A model generated the notes under the pieces. The model did no database searches, had not been told where the DNA came from, and worked only from the letters and a program-made list of their open reading frames with translations. Position numbers and translations under genes: made by a program. Positions 11,421 through 21,797 of a stretch of DNA of 64,000 bases are shown here, one piece after another. Location of the stretch: assembly GCA_009760855.2 (NCBI GenBank), contig WPIO01000074.1:1944501-2008500 (forward strand), given 5' to 3'. Source of the DNA: Cristatella mucedo. Lineage: Eukaryota; Bryozoa; Phylactolaemata; Cristatellidae. Each line of letters begins with the position of its first letter. Positions within the stretch are counted from its first letter, which is position 1.

Positions 11421-12045
11421 CATCAACGCTGTCACCGGCGGGGCCGACGCCACCGCCGCCGCTGGCACAGAACACAACGCTGCCGTCGGTAGCGCCGGCA
11501 CCACCGCCAAAGCTGCCGGCGTCACTGGCACCACCGCCGCCGCTGGCCATATTCACAACGCCGCCGGCGGCGGAGCCGACACCACCACCGCCTTTGGCAC
11601 AGCCGCCAACGCTGTGACAAAAAGCGTTTGCACCATCACCGCCATCGGCTGCGCCAATGCGTCCGCCGTAGCAGACCGCGCACGAGGCCTCGCGAGCAGA
11701 CGACCGAGCCTCGTACACACAGATGAGGCAGCGCCCCAGCATGCCGCACGACAGCTGCGACGAAGGCCACGGCAGCAACTGCTCTAACGCTCGCACGTTC
11801 ACGTCCTTTAACGTCGTCAGCTGCCGCAACTCGTTGTTAAGGAACTCGCCGTCCTCCGCACTTAGCTGTGCGGCAGTCGCACCCGTCGTTGGAGCGGCGA
11901 GGCCGGCACGGAAGTTGTACAAGATTCTGTTTTTGTAAAACATGCGGTCGGCTAACGGCATAATCCGCCTCCCGCGTCCACCACCGTCACCACCGCCGCC
12001 GCTACCGGCGCCACCGCTACCGCCGGGTGGTGCGAAGTGTGCCAT
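11416..12045 (-). CDS. Unrecognised conserved Gly-rich protein, U2 member (209 aa)
   Basis: Paralogue of the U1 ORF. The N-terminus is a poly-Gly leader (residues 1-26). The core carries FYKNRILYNFRAG (36-48), KDVNVRALEQLLPW (80-93) and GMLGRCLICVYEARSS (101-116). Two CxxC pairs (C106/C109 and C122/C125), followed by C143, H144 and C149, could bind zinc, but the U1 member lacks most of these cysteines, so this is a weak inference. Residues 126-209 are a low-complexity Gly/Ala/Ser tail. The full 209 codons are open in copy B (60,035-60,664) with about eight base changes; most of those I could assign change an amino acid. Tail evolution is therefore relaxed, while the core is conserved between U1 and U2. 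The stop lies at the edge of a SINE1, so the present C-terminus may be SINE-defined. No known family is assigned. Confidence 0.5.
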   Translation of the reverse strand: MAHFAPPGGSGGAGSGGGGDGGGRGRRIMPLADRMFYKNRILYNFRAGLAAPTTGATAAQLSAEDGEFLNNELRQLTTLKDVNVRALEQLLPWPSSQLSCGMLGRCLICVYEARSSAREASCAVCYGGRIGAADGGDGANAFCHSVGGCAKGGGGVGSAAGGVVNMASGGGGASDAGSFGGGAGATDGSVVFCASGGGGVGPAGDSVDE

Positions 12046-13044
12046 TTCACGGTGGCGTCGTTATCTGTAGAGGACACAAAAAGAGGGAGCGCATTTGGTG
12101 ACGAGACGCACGATGATGGCCGCCGGCCACACAGACGCAGCTCGCGCGCTCGCGCGGATAGTCAAGGGCACGCGGCAACCGGAAGCCTTGTTCTGTGCGG
12201 TGGCATTGCGTCGCGGCTAGCTTTCGTTCGCGGCGCGAGCGTGTATTTGGCGCGTTCGCGGGGCGCGAAGCCAAAGCATTGGCTTCAAGCGCTGCGTCGC
12301 CGTAGACGCTCACTTCGGCTCTGCTCTCCAGCCACTCGTGAGACAGGCCGTGGCGGTGATATCACCACGACGCTCACCTCGCGGGGCAATTCGGCAGATT
12401 GACGACGCGGCCAGCAAGCTAGGGGCACGAGCACCCTCTGCGAGCCATCGCCGCCCAGTGACTGCGACTCGTCGTCGACGGATCGCAGAGCGGTGCCGCT
12501 CCGCCGAGTCAGTGCGGCTCGCGGCGCGGCGCCGCGTAGCTCTGAGCGTGCGGCGGCGGCCGTGCATCGCTCTCAGAGGCTTGGCTGGCGGCCCGGAACG
12601 CGACCGTAGCGACTGCTGCGCCGAACGCCGCCGAGCGGCCACGCCGCGAAAACGCGGTGCGGCGCGTGTCGCTATTAAGCGACTGTCGCCGTACCTGTGC
12701 GAGCTTCCGCTGAAGTGGCCGCCGAGATCACGATCTTTGGAACGGGACGTTGCGTTCGCCCTCGACCGCTGGCTAGACCGAATTGGCCGAACGCGCTAGT
12801 CGCCGACGCCAAGAGCCGTCTATTCGTGTACCGGAAACGACCTTTGGCACCGACTTTTGGAACTTCCATCTGCCGCCCGACCACCACCGACAGGTGTGCC
12901 GGTGCAAGACAGCTCACGGCTGGCGGACCGACGCAAAGAGGCGTTGACGCTAACGGCCGGGGCACGCGGATGACCAATAGGCGTAGCTCAGCTGAGTCTC
13001 GCAGCGAGCTGCGCTGGCCCCTTTTTGGAGTCGAGTTGTCACGC

Positions 13045-14440
13045 TGCGAAGCGAGTGCAGGCAATAGGGCTACTAGCACTCGAGCGCCTACTAGTACCCT
13101 ACTAGCGTATGAGCACATGCAATCGGGCTACTAGCCCTCGCGCGCCAGTTTAACGTTTCTACAGCGATCTGCGCCAAGTTGATCGAGAAGCCATCGGAGG
13201 AAGCTGGCTCCGCTGGCCGCTGTTGCGTACGGCTTTCTGGGCCCTTTGCGGCTAATCTCGCGGGCTTGAGTCCTGCGCCACATGCCGAGGGCTAGGGATT
13301 GAGTTCTCATCGGCTGACAGGCAAACTTTATATCAGGCAGCGTAGTATTACGGTTGTTTTTATTGGGCCGCCTTTTTGAAACTGCGGGTGAGGAATTTAA
13401 GGTCTTCAAAAGTCGCCGTGTGGCGGATTCGAAGATTCGTTAGATTAGATTAAAATATGCGACGCGAGAGTGAATTATTTGTGTGTGCGGCCAGGATTCC
13501 TATTTCTCTACAACCTCCTATTCGGTCGCCAACTTCCGTTTAGACCCGAGATGGAAGAGCGCGGAGCCGGCTTCATTCGGCCTGCCGTCCTCCAAGCTGC
13601 GATGCTGGCTTTCTGTACCATGTCTCTCCGCCGCTGCTGCCAAGCTACGGAAACGGTCAAATGGGAACGAGAAGCTGCTGCCGCTGCAGCAGTTATGCCA
13701 AAATGGTGGAGGCGTGGTGGAAGACGCGCTTCATGCTTTGGGTCCGGCTCAATGCTAGACTATGGACGAGTGAAGCGCGTAGGCTGCCATACCTCAGAAT
13801 AATAACCACGTCGACTATCAGTCGATACTGGGGCTTGCAACGCGCCGCAAGACATTCCGGAGAAAGATTTTGTTGCACAAGACTAAAGAGGATACACTTT
13901 CTTTGTAAGAAGTTGAAGTCGCGCGCACCCGAATTTCAGAATAGGCTGATAGCGACATGACTAAATTTCAAGCGATTCGCGCTAGGAAAGATTGCGACCG
14001 ATTAGCGTAAAAAACATCCCGATTGTACGGCGGCGGAAAAGCTCAAACGTCAATCACCACCACTTGAAGTGGACTAGAAAAGACTCGCACGACTCGCACG
14101 ACTCAGATCACCATAGCAAGCACCGGATCCTTGGGTAGATCCGGGAATCAGGTGCTGGACGGTTGTAAAAATCAATAGAGGAGCTCTTTAATCGTTTGAG
14201 GGGAGATGCGAATGTTCGGCGTCAGTGCAAGATCTCAGATACATCTAGCTTGTGCAAACGGAACGAGGCATGCAATTATACATGCAAGTCGAAAAGGAAT
14301 CGGCTGAAATATCATCGCTATATCCAATCGTCGATGTAGGAAGAATCGTGGAAATATGACAGATCATTGATGTAGATATGACAATATATATATAGGTAGA
14401 GTGATCGATCAGACGCTAGGCGATACAGTTGCTCGGTGTT
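13045..14440. other. Unassigned segment after U2 (copy A)
   Basis: Contains short direct repeats of GGGCTACTAG around 13,068-13,136. The open plus-strand frame 13,470-13,802 is disrupted after about 80 codons in copy B (61,841-62,086). No recognisable domain. The segment continues collinearly with copy B to about 14,440 / 62,850. Confidence 0.5.
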
Positions 14441-14499
14441 AATTGGTCGCTAATGACCTTGGCTACTGCAAATTATCAACGCAACAATTAGCAGACTTT

Positions 14500-14690
14500 A
14501 AATAAATACTAGCTGATTTAGCAGCCTCGTTTTTATAGCGACAGAAGAGCCTTGACGGCTATCACCACCACTTGCAGTAGAATAAAGGATCGCCCACTGC
14601 AGGATTCGAACCCACGACCTCGGGGCCGAGGTCGTGAAAAGTAACCGCCTTACCTAGTGAGCCATTACGGCTCACCAATTTGTAAGGTGA
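14500..14690 (-). mobile_element. SINE1 copy, reverse orientation
   Basis: Reverse complement of the family: AAATAAATACTAGCTGATTTA, GCGACAGAAGAGCCTTGACG, B-box complement GGATTCGAACCC, A-box region CCTTACCTAGTGAGCC, followed by the partner arm GGCTCAC. The foldback head seen at 28-65 is recognisable here too, with a changed middle. Absent from copy B, so inserted into copy A or lost from copy B. Confidence 0.85.
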
Positions 14691-14869
14691 ATGCGAAAAA
14701 TGACGAAATTCCCTTGATGGCGATCGTTAGTTACATAAATGGGTATGCCTGGTTCAGTGGTATCTTAATGAAAATGACGATAATATTAAAAATAATAATG
14801 ACAGTAGCCTCTGTATGGAGCCATTAGATAGCCCTATCTCTTTTTAATCACCTTATGCAAGCTGCAAAG

Positions 14870-15005
14870 GAATCATAATGATAATAATAATAATGCTTCG
14901 TATAGCACCCTCAGAGAGCTGAATCTGTTTCTAGATATTTTAAAGATGACGGAAAGAAAGCTGTACCACACGATTGTTGGGAGGTAACATCCTCAAGCGA
15001 CAGGC
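14870..15005 (-). mobile_element. LINE1 3' end fragment
   Basis: Starts with an ATAATAATAATAATG tail, then TATAGCACCCTCAGAGAGCTGAATCTGTTTCTAG, the complement of the LINE1 terminal stem-loop. Only about 130 bp of 3' end remain. Absent from copy B. Confidence 0.65.
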
Positions 15006-15019
15006 GTAGAGTAATCAGG

Positions 15020-15188
15020 TAAAAAAAATCCTAGCTGATTAAACAGCTTTTTTTTGTATAGCGACAGAAGAGCCTTTACGGCTATTACCACCGCTTGCAA
15101 TGGCGATAAAGAATCGCCCACCGCAGGAATTGAGCACACGACCTCGGGCCCGAGGTGCTCAAAGCAACCGCCTTACCTAGTGTGCCCT
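15020..15188 (-). mobile_element. SINE1 copy, reverse orientation
   Basis: Shows TCCTAGCTGATTAAACAGC, GTATAGCGACAGAAGAGCC, GAATCGCCCACCGCAGG and GCAACCGCCTTACCTAGTG. The B-box region is decayed. It lies in the copy A-specific block 14,440-15,275. Confidence 0.8.
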
Positions 15189-15384
15189 CACAGGTACGTG
15201 CACACGAAGAGCAAATCACCAACACCCACCAAATGCTGCAGTACAGAATGACTGGTTAAAGGTACTATGCTCAACATCTACGATTATGACGGGGATTGAG
15301 ATGGCATGCATAGGGCCAGCATGCGAATACGGTTTTTGGCAGCATGTACAGTGCCAGTACGCATAGGTAGCAAATATATAAAAA

Positions 15385-15520
15385 TATATAATTTATTTGT
15401 ATAGCGCCGCAAGAGAACTTATTCAGGTGCTGGACATATGCCTCAGGGCTTGAGCCTGCGACTTCAGTCAGTCGTTGATCGGGGCGAGCACCTTAACCGC
15501 TGGGCCTAATCAGCTCGGCA
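15385..15520 (-). mobile_element. SINE2 (tRNA-like) copy, reverse orientation
   Basis: The reverse complement reads a tRNA-like head (GGCCCAGCGGTTAAGGTGCTCGCCCCG), a B-box-like GGGCTCAAGCCC-type segment, then CACCTGAATAAGTTCTCTTGCGGCGC and an A/T-rich end. The orthologous copy in B is at 63,125-63,262. Confidence 0.75.
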
Positions 15521-16034
15521 AGGACATAAAGAACACGTCGCATGGAACCGTTCGCTGACCTGTTTCTAATACTTTGACCTATTTCTCTGGAGCTTCGAGT
15601 TGCTCATGCGCTACGCTGGTCGCTCGTAGGTTTGAGCATCTATCACTGAGCAGCTCTCACGGCGCTGAATAGCTCTCATGAGCGTCTACAGAGAGTCGCT
15701 GAGCAGCTCTCATGGCCACGAATCACCATCTACTCATTGGGCTACAATTTGATTGGACAAAAGAGAGAGCGGCATCACTCAGTATGGCGCGTATAAATGG
15801 CTGCGACGGAGCTAACCGGCAAAGAGCACCGTGAGTGACGTCGAGAGAAGGAGAGCGCTGTGAGGATTAGAATACTATTTCTCAAATCTCAGCACACTTT
15901 CAAACCTGCCCGGCGATGCTAAAAAAAGGCGAGAAAAAACTAGGACGCCCTCGCTTTAGCTCGCAATCCCAATGCAGCAAACACTTCTTGGTTCAATGCA
16001 GTTCACGTTTTTTGTATCGTTGCGATCGCTGAGC
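15520..16034. other. Junction from shared to copy A-specific sequence
   Basis: Up to about 15,660 the sequence matches copy B (63,262-63,392, including GGAACCGTTCGCTGACCTG). Beyond that it is specific to copy A: repeated CTGAGCAGCTCTCA motifs at about 15,645-15,712, then unique sequence. No gene is seen. Confidence 0.6.
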
Positions 16035-16205
16035 CGTTTTGGCAGACTAGGTAAGGCGGTTGCTTTTTACTACCTCAGTCCCGAGCAAGATCGTGGGCTC
16101 GTCTCCTGTGGGCGGTGTTCCTAAATTGCAGCTGCGATCGGTGGTGATAGCCATAAAGGCCCTTCTGTCGCTATTCCAAAGAGGGCGTTAAATCGGCTCG
16201 TTGCG
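16035..16205 (+). mobile_element. SINE1 copy
   Basis: Contains GGCAGACTAGGTAAGGCGGTTGC (A-box region), a degenerate B-box, CGATCGGTGGTGATAGCC, CTTCTGTCGCTATTCCAAAGAGGG and AAATCGGCTCG. It lies in the copy A-specific block. Confidence 0.75.
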
Positions 16206-16238
16206 GCGAAGACGGCCAATAGCATTAGCGCCGCTTTA

Positions 16239-16265
16239 GAGAGAGAGAGAGAGAGAGAGAGAGTA

Positions 16266-16298
<33 letters not shown>

Positions 16299-16339
16299 AA
16301 GAGACAGGGGCAGGGACAGAGAGTGAGAGACAGAGAGCC

Positions 16340-16422
<83 letters not shown>

Positions 16423-16441
16423 GAGAGAAAGAGAGAGAGAC
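16239..16441 (+). repeat. (GA)n microsatellite, interrupted
   Basis: About 200 bp of GA dinucleotides with occasional GACA and GAAA interruptions; the purest run is about 16,350-16,410. Confidence 0.95.
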
Positions 16442-16851
16442 TCCGGTGCAGATCTAAGTGTTTCCCTCGGTACTACTTCCAGAGCTGACCGGCCCTCAAT
16501 GTTTTCTTCGAAATGTCATACGAAAAAAGAGACCTGTACGATTTGCGTAAAGGATTCTTACGGAATACGCTGGTGATTTGACGTTCCAATCTGACTCGGC
16601 CGCCCGAAGCCTTTGCTTCTCGAGGCTTCCGCCGAGGAACCGTTGCTCAGCCTGACTAACTTCCGGAATGTAACCTCTTACCACAAGGCGGCCGTGGCAC
16701 AGGGGCAGCGTCGAACGACGGCGCCCGTGATATGCAGCCGCCGCAGGCGTTTGCAGGTGGTATTTGCACTGCACATTCCTCCAGTGTGGCTACCGAGGAA
16801 GGAGCGAGCGAGCGAGCGCTTTAGCCGAAACGTGACACCTCGAAAAGCAGC

Positions 16852-16912
16852 ATGGTGGCTAGCATCGCTGTGGCGGCAGACGACGGACGGCACGATGGAG
16901 GCTCGGTGAAAG
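16852..16912 (+). CDS. Candidate first coding exon in a CpG-rich promoter region
   Basis: An ATG in strong Kozak context (A at -3, G at +4) opens 20 codons, MVASIAVAADDGRHDGGSVK, followed directly by AAG|GTAAGC, a near-consensus splice donor leaving phase 1. The preceding 300 bp (from about 16,560) are CpG-rich and include several GAGCGAGC repeats, like an invertebrate or vertebrate unmethylated promoter. The block is absent from copy B. I found no convincing second exon, so the gene is unproven; a chance ATG plus donor in GC-rich DNA remains possible. Confidence 0.3.
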
Positions 16913-17059
16913 GTAAGCAGGGTGGCAGCACTTAAAAAGTAGAGTAGCTGGAAAACAGCTGGAAAGCCTCTAATAATGGATACAGCAAGCCGCTAAAGGT
17001 GGCCGTGGTTTTACCCTGGGCAGTCGAATCTCAGAAACCGCTCAAGCTCTCCTGCTAGG

Positions 17060-17610
17060 GTGTGCCGCCTCACGCCACCACCAGGGATGGCGCCATCGCC
17101 GGTGATGATGAACGAATACAAAGCAAAGCCCTTGCGCCGACTCTCACGGCCATGGTTTGGCTGTGTTCCGTTCCTAGCTGAGCCGGCGCACCGCTTCCAG
17201 CCTCCACGTGCTCTGAGATCGTATGAGAACGATGAATCAGCCGTTCAATTTGTCTGCTTAAAGACCGTAGACGACCGAAGCGTCTGTTCTGCTGGTCCCT
17301 GACTGTGGAACTTGTATCCTAGATTCTTAAGCAGCGACAACTTCTGTGCTGCAGCTGGCTGTGGCACATCAATTCCTGCCTTACTGAGCTGGTACTTCCA
17401 TGCTGCAGCCTACCTTAACTGCTCTCATGACTGCTAAGCTTTCCAATTTCTCTTTATTGCGTGGGGTGAAAGTCTGCCGGCTACCGAAAGCCGCCCAGGC
17501 TGTGTGTGTGAGTGCGTCATAAAAAAACTCTCTTGCGTCATACCCACCTTGTCTTTGTGGCTTTTTGGAGTTACAGACGGAGATACGTTGCATTACATTA
17601 CAGAAAGGAC
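17060..17610 (+). mobile_element. LINE2 3' fragment
   Basis: Contains the family's tail features: CCGTTCAATTTGTCTGCTTAAAGACC, CGAAAGCCGCCCAGGCTGTG, CACCTTGTCTTTGTGGCTTTTTGGAG, and the terminal GAGATACGTTGCATTACATTAC. Frames are broken. The same copy is at 63,500 to the window end in copy B. Confidence 0.75.
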
Positions 17611-17821
17611 AGCAGTGCCACCCCAATAGGGTTGCGGCTCGTTTTTCTAATTCCTTCTCGACCTTACTTTATAGCAATTGTAAAGTGCTTTGAAAGAGAT
17701 TGTGTTATCTTGATTTCTATAACGCATACGATAATATTATTTGCATAACCTTTCCGGCAGTTTAACGTAGCCGCTCCTGAAGGACTATGGCTCCGAACAG
17801 TACCACCACCGGTACCACTAA

Positions 17822-17974
17822 GCTAACTCAAGATTCGGTCACCGTGTCATACACGACCTTAGCGCCCTCAAAAGACTGTGCATCGCACAAGGGCTAGGCA
17901 TCTCACGAGGTGCTGGATACTCTGATCTGGACGATGCCCGTATAATACTAGAACAGTTTCTATTACCGCATTAA
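17822..17974 (+). pseudogene. Short frame with faint SAP-like pattern
   Basis: A frame of 50 codons contains DLSALKRLCIAQGLGIS followed by SDLDDARIILEQ, which resembles the helix-turn-helix spacing of SAP DNA-binding motifs (Leu-x-x-Leu-Lys...Gly-Leu...Asp-Leu). It follows AAG and is preceded by a stop. It could be an exon remnant or coincidence. No neighbouring exon supports it. Confidence 0.15.
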
Positions 17975-18469
17975 AACTGGGAAAGCAGCTTGCAAGTGCA
18001 GGTGGCAGTGGACTGGAATCGAGTGCGCTTCACCTTAGAATGCATTCGAAGGCCTGATAATTAAAATAAGGAGCTGCAAGATCAGGAAACTGTTGAGGCC
18101 CCGGCAGAATTTCATAACGATAAGTTTTCAATCAAGCACGTCGCTGCCACGGCCGAAGCGACCACTCTGAATTAAAACCACGTCTTCACCACAGCGTGCG
18201 ACTGGCTTTCCACAAAAGAATGCGTAGCTATCGAAAGCGTTGGCTCTCGCCGTTTGCACGGCTAAATTCAGTGGCAGTCGGCTATCAAGGGCCGCCTCAC
18301 GCTTGCATTCATTCCTGCACGTGCAAACTAACAGTACTGGGTCTAATTAGCCAGTGACTAATCTCTACATTGTGCTCCAGTGGCTTCCGTAGTCGTGTAG
18401 GTAGCTCATACTGCGTTTGAAGAGAAAGTGAGAGAGGCGTAAAAGGGAGACGGAAAGAGAGAGTGAGAT
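17975..18469. other. Single-copy sequence, nothing recognised
   Basis: No frame with support and no family repeat was seen on either strand. Confidence 0.4.
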
Positions 18470-18522
<53 letters not shown>

Positions 18523-18660
18523 GTAAGAGTAGGAGAAAGATGGAGAGAGAGAGATAAAGAAAGAGAGAGAACGTGTAACAGTAAGAGTTAGAGTAACAGA
18601 AAGATGGAAAGAGAGCGATGGGAAGAGAAGGGGGAGAGAGAGAGCGTGAAAGAGAGAGGA
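18470..18660 (+). repeat. (GA)n microsatellite, degenerate
   Basis: A pure GA run at about 18,471-18,517, then degenerate GA/GTAA-rich sequence to 18,660. It creates Ser/Leu-rich and Glu/Arg-rich false ORFs. Confidence 0.9.
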
Positions 18661-18739
18661 AGATAGAATTGACTCAGGATTCAGAGCGTCAGTCGCCGTC
18701 GAAGATGCACATCCGCTATAAAGAACCACGCAGATCACT

Positions 18740-20262
18740 CAGATATTGGTTCTTTAGTTTAGGAAGCTCTCCATGGTTGGCCGTTGGCAGCAACCGACCT
18801 CATGGCGTCAGAAATCAGTGTGCGACTGGCCATTACTGATTGTAAGAGAATTCAACATTCACTCTGACCAATCTAGCAACAGCCACGTTCGCCGATTCTT
18901 CGACGACGTGGATAACTTCAGTTTATTGTAACGTGTAAATCATTAACTCGAATTGCTCGAAATATTCAGTATCTCGTTATCACTGAGGATGGCTGCCTTA
19001 CTGACCTCTAGGCGTGGCAGCTTACCATATGGGATTATCATATCTCAGTCTCGCATAGTGTTTCTGTTCGTTTGGGCGCGCGACGTAACGTCATGTTTAC
19101 TCAGAGGCACACATTGAAAAGCAGTGGCCAGGAGCTACTTAGGAAATCTGCATGTGAGGCTGGTCTTCTCAATCAGCAGCCACACTTGGCCGGCAGTCTC
19201 GCATACCTAACGTGCAGATTTCAGATGCATTGAAATGAAAGCGTAGAAGGTTTTTGACAAACATGCACTCCTGCACGCATTCTATTCATGCAAAGGGTGG
19301 CGTGCCTTACTTTATATTTGCAAGTATTTTGAAAAGACGAGCTGTGTCAAGCGAATAGGTATGATGACAATCTAGCCATTTTTTAAGACTTTCTCTGAGT
19401 ATAAACAAGGAAGCTTATAAAGGCTGTGGCTTTATTTTTGTTTGAAACAGAAGTTCTGGTTGTCAGGCCCAAAACTGAATTTCTTAAATTTGGCGGCAAA
19501 AACTGAGAGACACCCACTATCCAGATGTGACCGGCACTGCGGATAAGTTAACCAATTGGTCAACGTTTGGTTACCGGAGATATCTAGACATGTTAAAGTA
19601 ACTAGCCTTGCCTATCTAGCTGCCATATCCTTAAGGACAAATGCAAAATCATTTTGCATTCTATGATTTGTAATTGAATTTGAGCGCTCAGATAAAAATA
19701 TGATATTGCGAAGGATTCAACTGGTGTCTAAAGGTCTCTGAAGTCTCGTGGACTAAAAATCGGCTTGGAGTGGCCAATATCCGGATAGCCGGAAGTCGTC
19801 ACGATTTTGTGGGTCTTCAATCGCACAAGGAGATTGTGAATGGCAATGTGCCGCTCAGAGGTACGCACACGTTCACAAGTTCAGCCAACGTCATCGGCGA
19901 CAAGAGCATTCGTCGCGGACTGAAGAATTCGTGGCTCGATTGCAAGAACAAAGGGGGATGCCAGGGGGATGTGCCGACTGCTACCACCGCCGTCTACTGC
20001 TGCTTAACTCTGCTTCCGCACCATCACTCTGGAGACGGTCACCTGCTTCAGGCTGTTCGTGCCAGATCGATCGATAGCGTTTTAACACTCGATGGCAGAC
20101 TCGCCGGATGTGCTGGCATTAGGTAGTGTATGAAGACAGAACCAGTGCTAACTTCTGCCTTGGCAATGTGCCCAGCAAGCAGCATGTCGATTCACGAAGC
20201 CGGCTGCCGTTGGGGTAATTGTCCCATTCCGGCATCTCCGTTACTTAAACGTTCGCAAAAAA
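18740..20262. other. Single-copy sequence, nothing secure
   Basis: The plus frame 19,770-20,126 (118 codons) has no recognised domain and no clear splice context. No repeat family from this window is present. Confidence 0.4.
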
Positions 20263-20402
20263 GTGACCTTTTCCTACGGCCTATGGGTCTGCAGATTGAA
20301 TGATTACCAGGGATATATCGTCGGCCCAACTAGTTTTAACAAATCTTATAAAATAGAGACTAGATTCAGTTTCAGTCAGTTAGGTCGTTGTATCTCTTAC
20401 CT

Positions 20403-20408
<6 letters not shown>

Positions 20409-20468
<60 letters not shown>

Positions 20469-20960
20469 CTTCCCTCCCCTCTCTCTCTCTCTCTCTCTAT
20501 CCCTTTTCCTTCCACTCTCGCTCTCTTCTCTTTCTCTCTTTCTTTCTTTCTCTATCTCGCACTCTCTCTCTCCTTCCCCTCTCTCTCTTTCTCTCTCTCC
20601 CTCACCCTCACTCTTTCTATCTTTCTCGCTGTCCCCATCCCTTTTCCTTACCTCTCTCTATTTCTTCCCTCTTTCTCTCCCTGTCCCTTCCGTCTCTCTT
20701 CCCCTCCTTCTCTGTCTCTCTCTAAATCTCCTCTCTCTCTCTCTCTCTTTATCTCTCTATCTCTTGCTCTCGTTCCCACCTTCTCTGTCTCTTTCTGAAT
20801 CGCTCTCTCTTTCCCTCTCTCTCTCTCTATCTCTTTCTCTCTCTCTATCTCTTTCTCTCTCACCTTCCTTTGTCCCTCTCTCTCTCTCTCTCTCTTCGCC
20901 TCTGTTCCTCTCTCTCTCTCTCTTACCGCTCTACTCTCTCTATCTCTTTCTCTTTTTATC
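20409..20960 (+). repeat. Compound (CT)n-(TA)n-(CT)n array with element tail
   Basis: CT run 20,409-20,434, TA run 20,435-20,466, then about 500 bp of CT-rich sequence. It is followed by TATCGCTCACCCGTCTTGGTGC (20,957-20,978), which matches the right end of the CT-carrying element at 26,816-27,360. This is therefore probably another, 5'-lost copy of that element. Confidence 0.85.
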
Positions 20961-21148
20961 GCTCACCCGTCTTGGTGCAAGTTTGCCGAGTGCTCACGGG
21001 GAGAAATGTTGCTATACTCATCCTTCTATGCTACATGCAGCCCACGAGTCAGGCTGCCGGGTTTAGCTTCGTGCTGTTAACATCCGGCTGACTCACATTG
21101 ACCACAGGGAGCAGTGAGCAAAATTGAACCCTATAGATGGCCTCGTTA

Positions 21149-21206
21149 CACTCAGCTCCGAAAAAGCTACGTGCGGCGTTCCACTCAGCTCCGAAAAAGC
21201 TACGTG
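21149..21206 (+). repeat. Two tandem copies of a 33-bp unit
   Basis: CACTCAGCTCCGAAAAAGCT starts at 21,149 and again at 21,182 with the same 25-bp core. Confidence 0.9.
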
Positions 21207-21797
21207 TAGCAGCAGCTATGTAGCTGCCACTCGGAGCTCTGCTGCAGTCGAAGTATACGACGAAAATATAGGTCAAAGTATAAGTCGAAGTAAACGACTG
21301 CAACCGTCGCCACTGGCCGCGAAACTGCAATTAAGTTCAACGAGATTTTATTTTGATCACGCGCTTACAGGGAAAGCGTTGGCTGTCGGCGCTCGTGCAC
21401 CATAAGATTGATAATACTAAGCAGCTCGGGCAAAATAATTGTGAATAGAGATATTTGTGTAACCTAACTAATCATGAAGATATGCAAGCTCATAGCGAGG
21501 TAGCTCGAGCTGCGATCAGAGCTCGTCTTTGGCTGCGAGTCTTTTACGGTACTTCTTACATAACTCGTTTATGCAATACACCGTTCGCCTGGGCGTCTGT
21601 AGCAGTTTCTCCTTGGCAGCACGTCTTTAGGCAGTACCTCTGGATTTTAATACACACGAGGCATTGTCAGCTTTTTGGATTTGTCATTTATGCTGGCCTA
21701 CTACTCGAGCAACCAGCTACGTTGGATCCAGCGATCGTTTGGAAAGTCACTGCTTCGTTTAAAGTCTAGCAACACATAAAGCTGGCTTAGCAACAGT

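Larger units (their letters stand above)
10575..13045. repeat. Tandem unit U2 (copy A)
   Basis: Second member of the tandem pair with U1. It is longer by about 350 bp, largely because of the SINE1 insertion at 11,268-11,420 and extra degenerate repeats of the GCCGGCGTCACTGGCAC type around 11,160-11,560. The duplicate is 59,188-61,410. Confidence 0.8.
1..17610 (+). repeat. Segmental duplication, copy A (left part may lie outside the window)
   Basis: This block aligns in the same orientation with 48,226-64,000. Corresponding landmarks include 224-2,400 with 48,252-50,410, the GC-rich block 7,050-14,440 with 55,400-62,850, the SINE2 at 15,385 with 63,125, and the LINE2 at 17,060 with 63,500. 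Divergence is uneven: about 1% around 1.5-2.0 kb, about 10% around 7.8-8.1 kb and under 1% at 9.1-9.5 kb (read by eye). Copy A has extra sequence at 28-223, 14,440-15,275 and 15,660-16,940. The alignment begins at the first base of the window, so the true left end is not visible. Confidence 0.95.

Noticed and set aside
20263-21066. Long Ser/Leu-rich ORFs here and at 26,830-27,612, 30,040-30,909 and 46,181-46,619
   Set aside because: They are translations of (CT)n/(GA)n microsatellites; any frame stays open because the repeat contains no stop codon.
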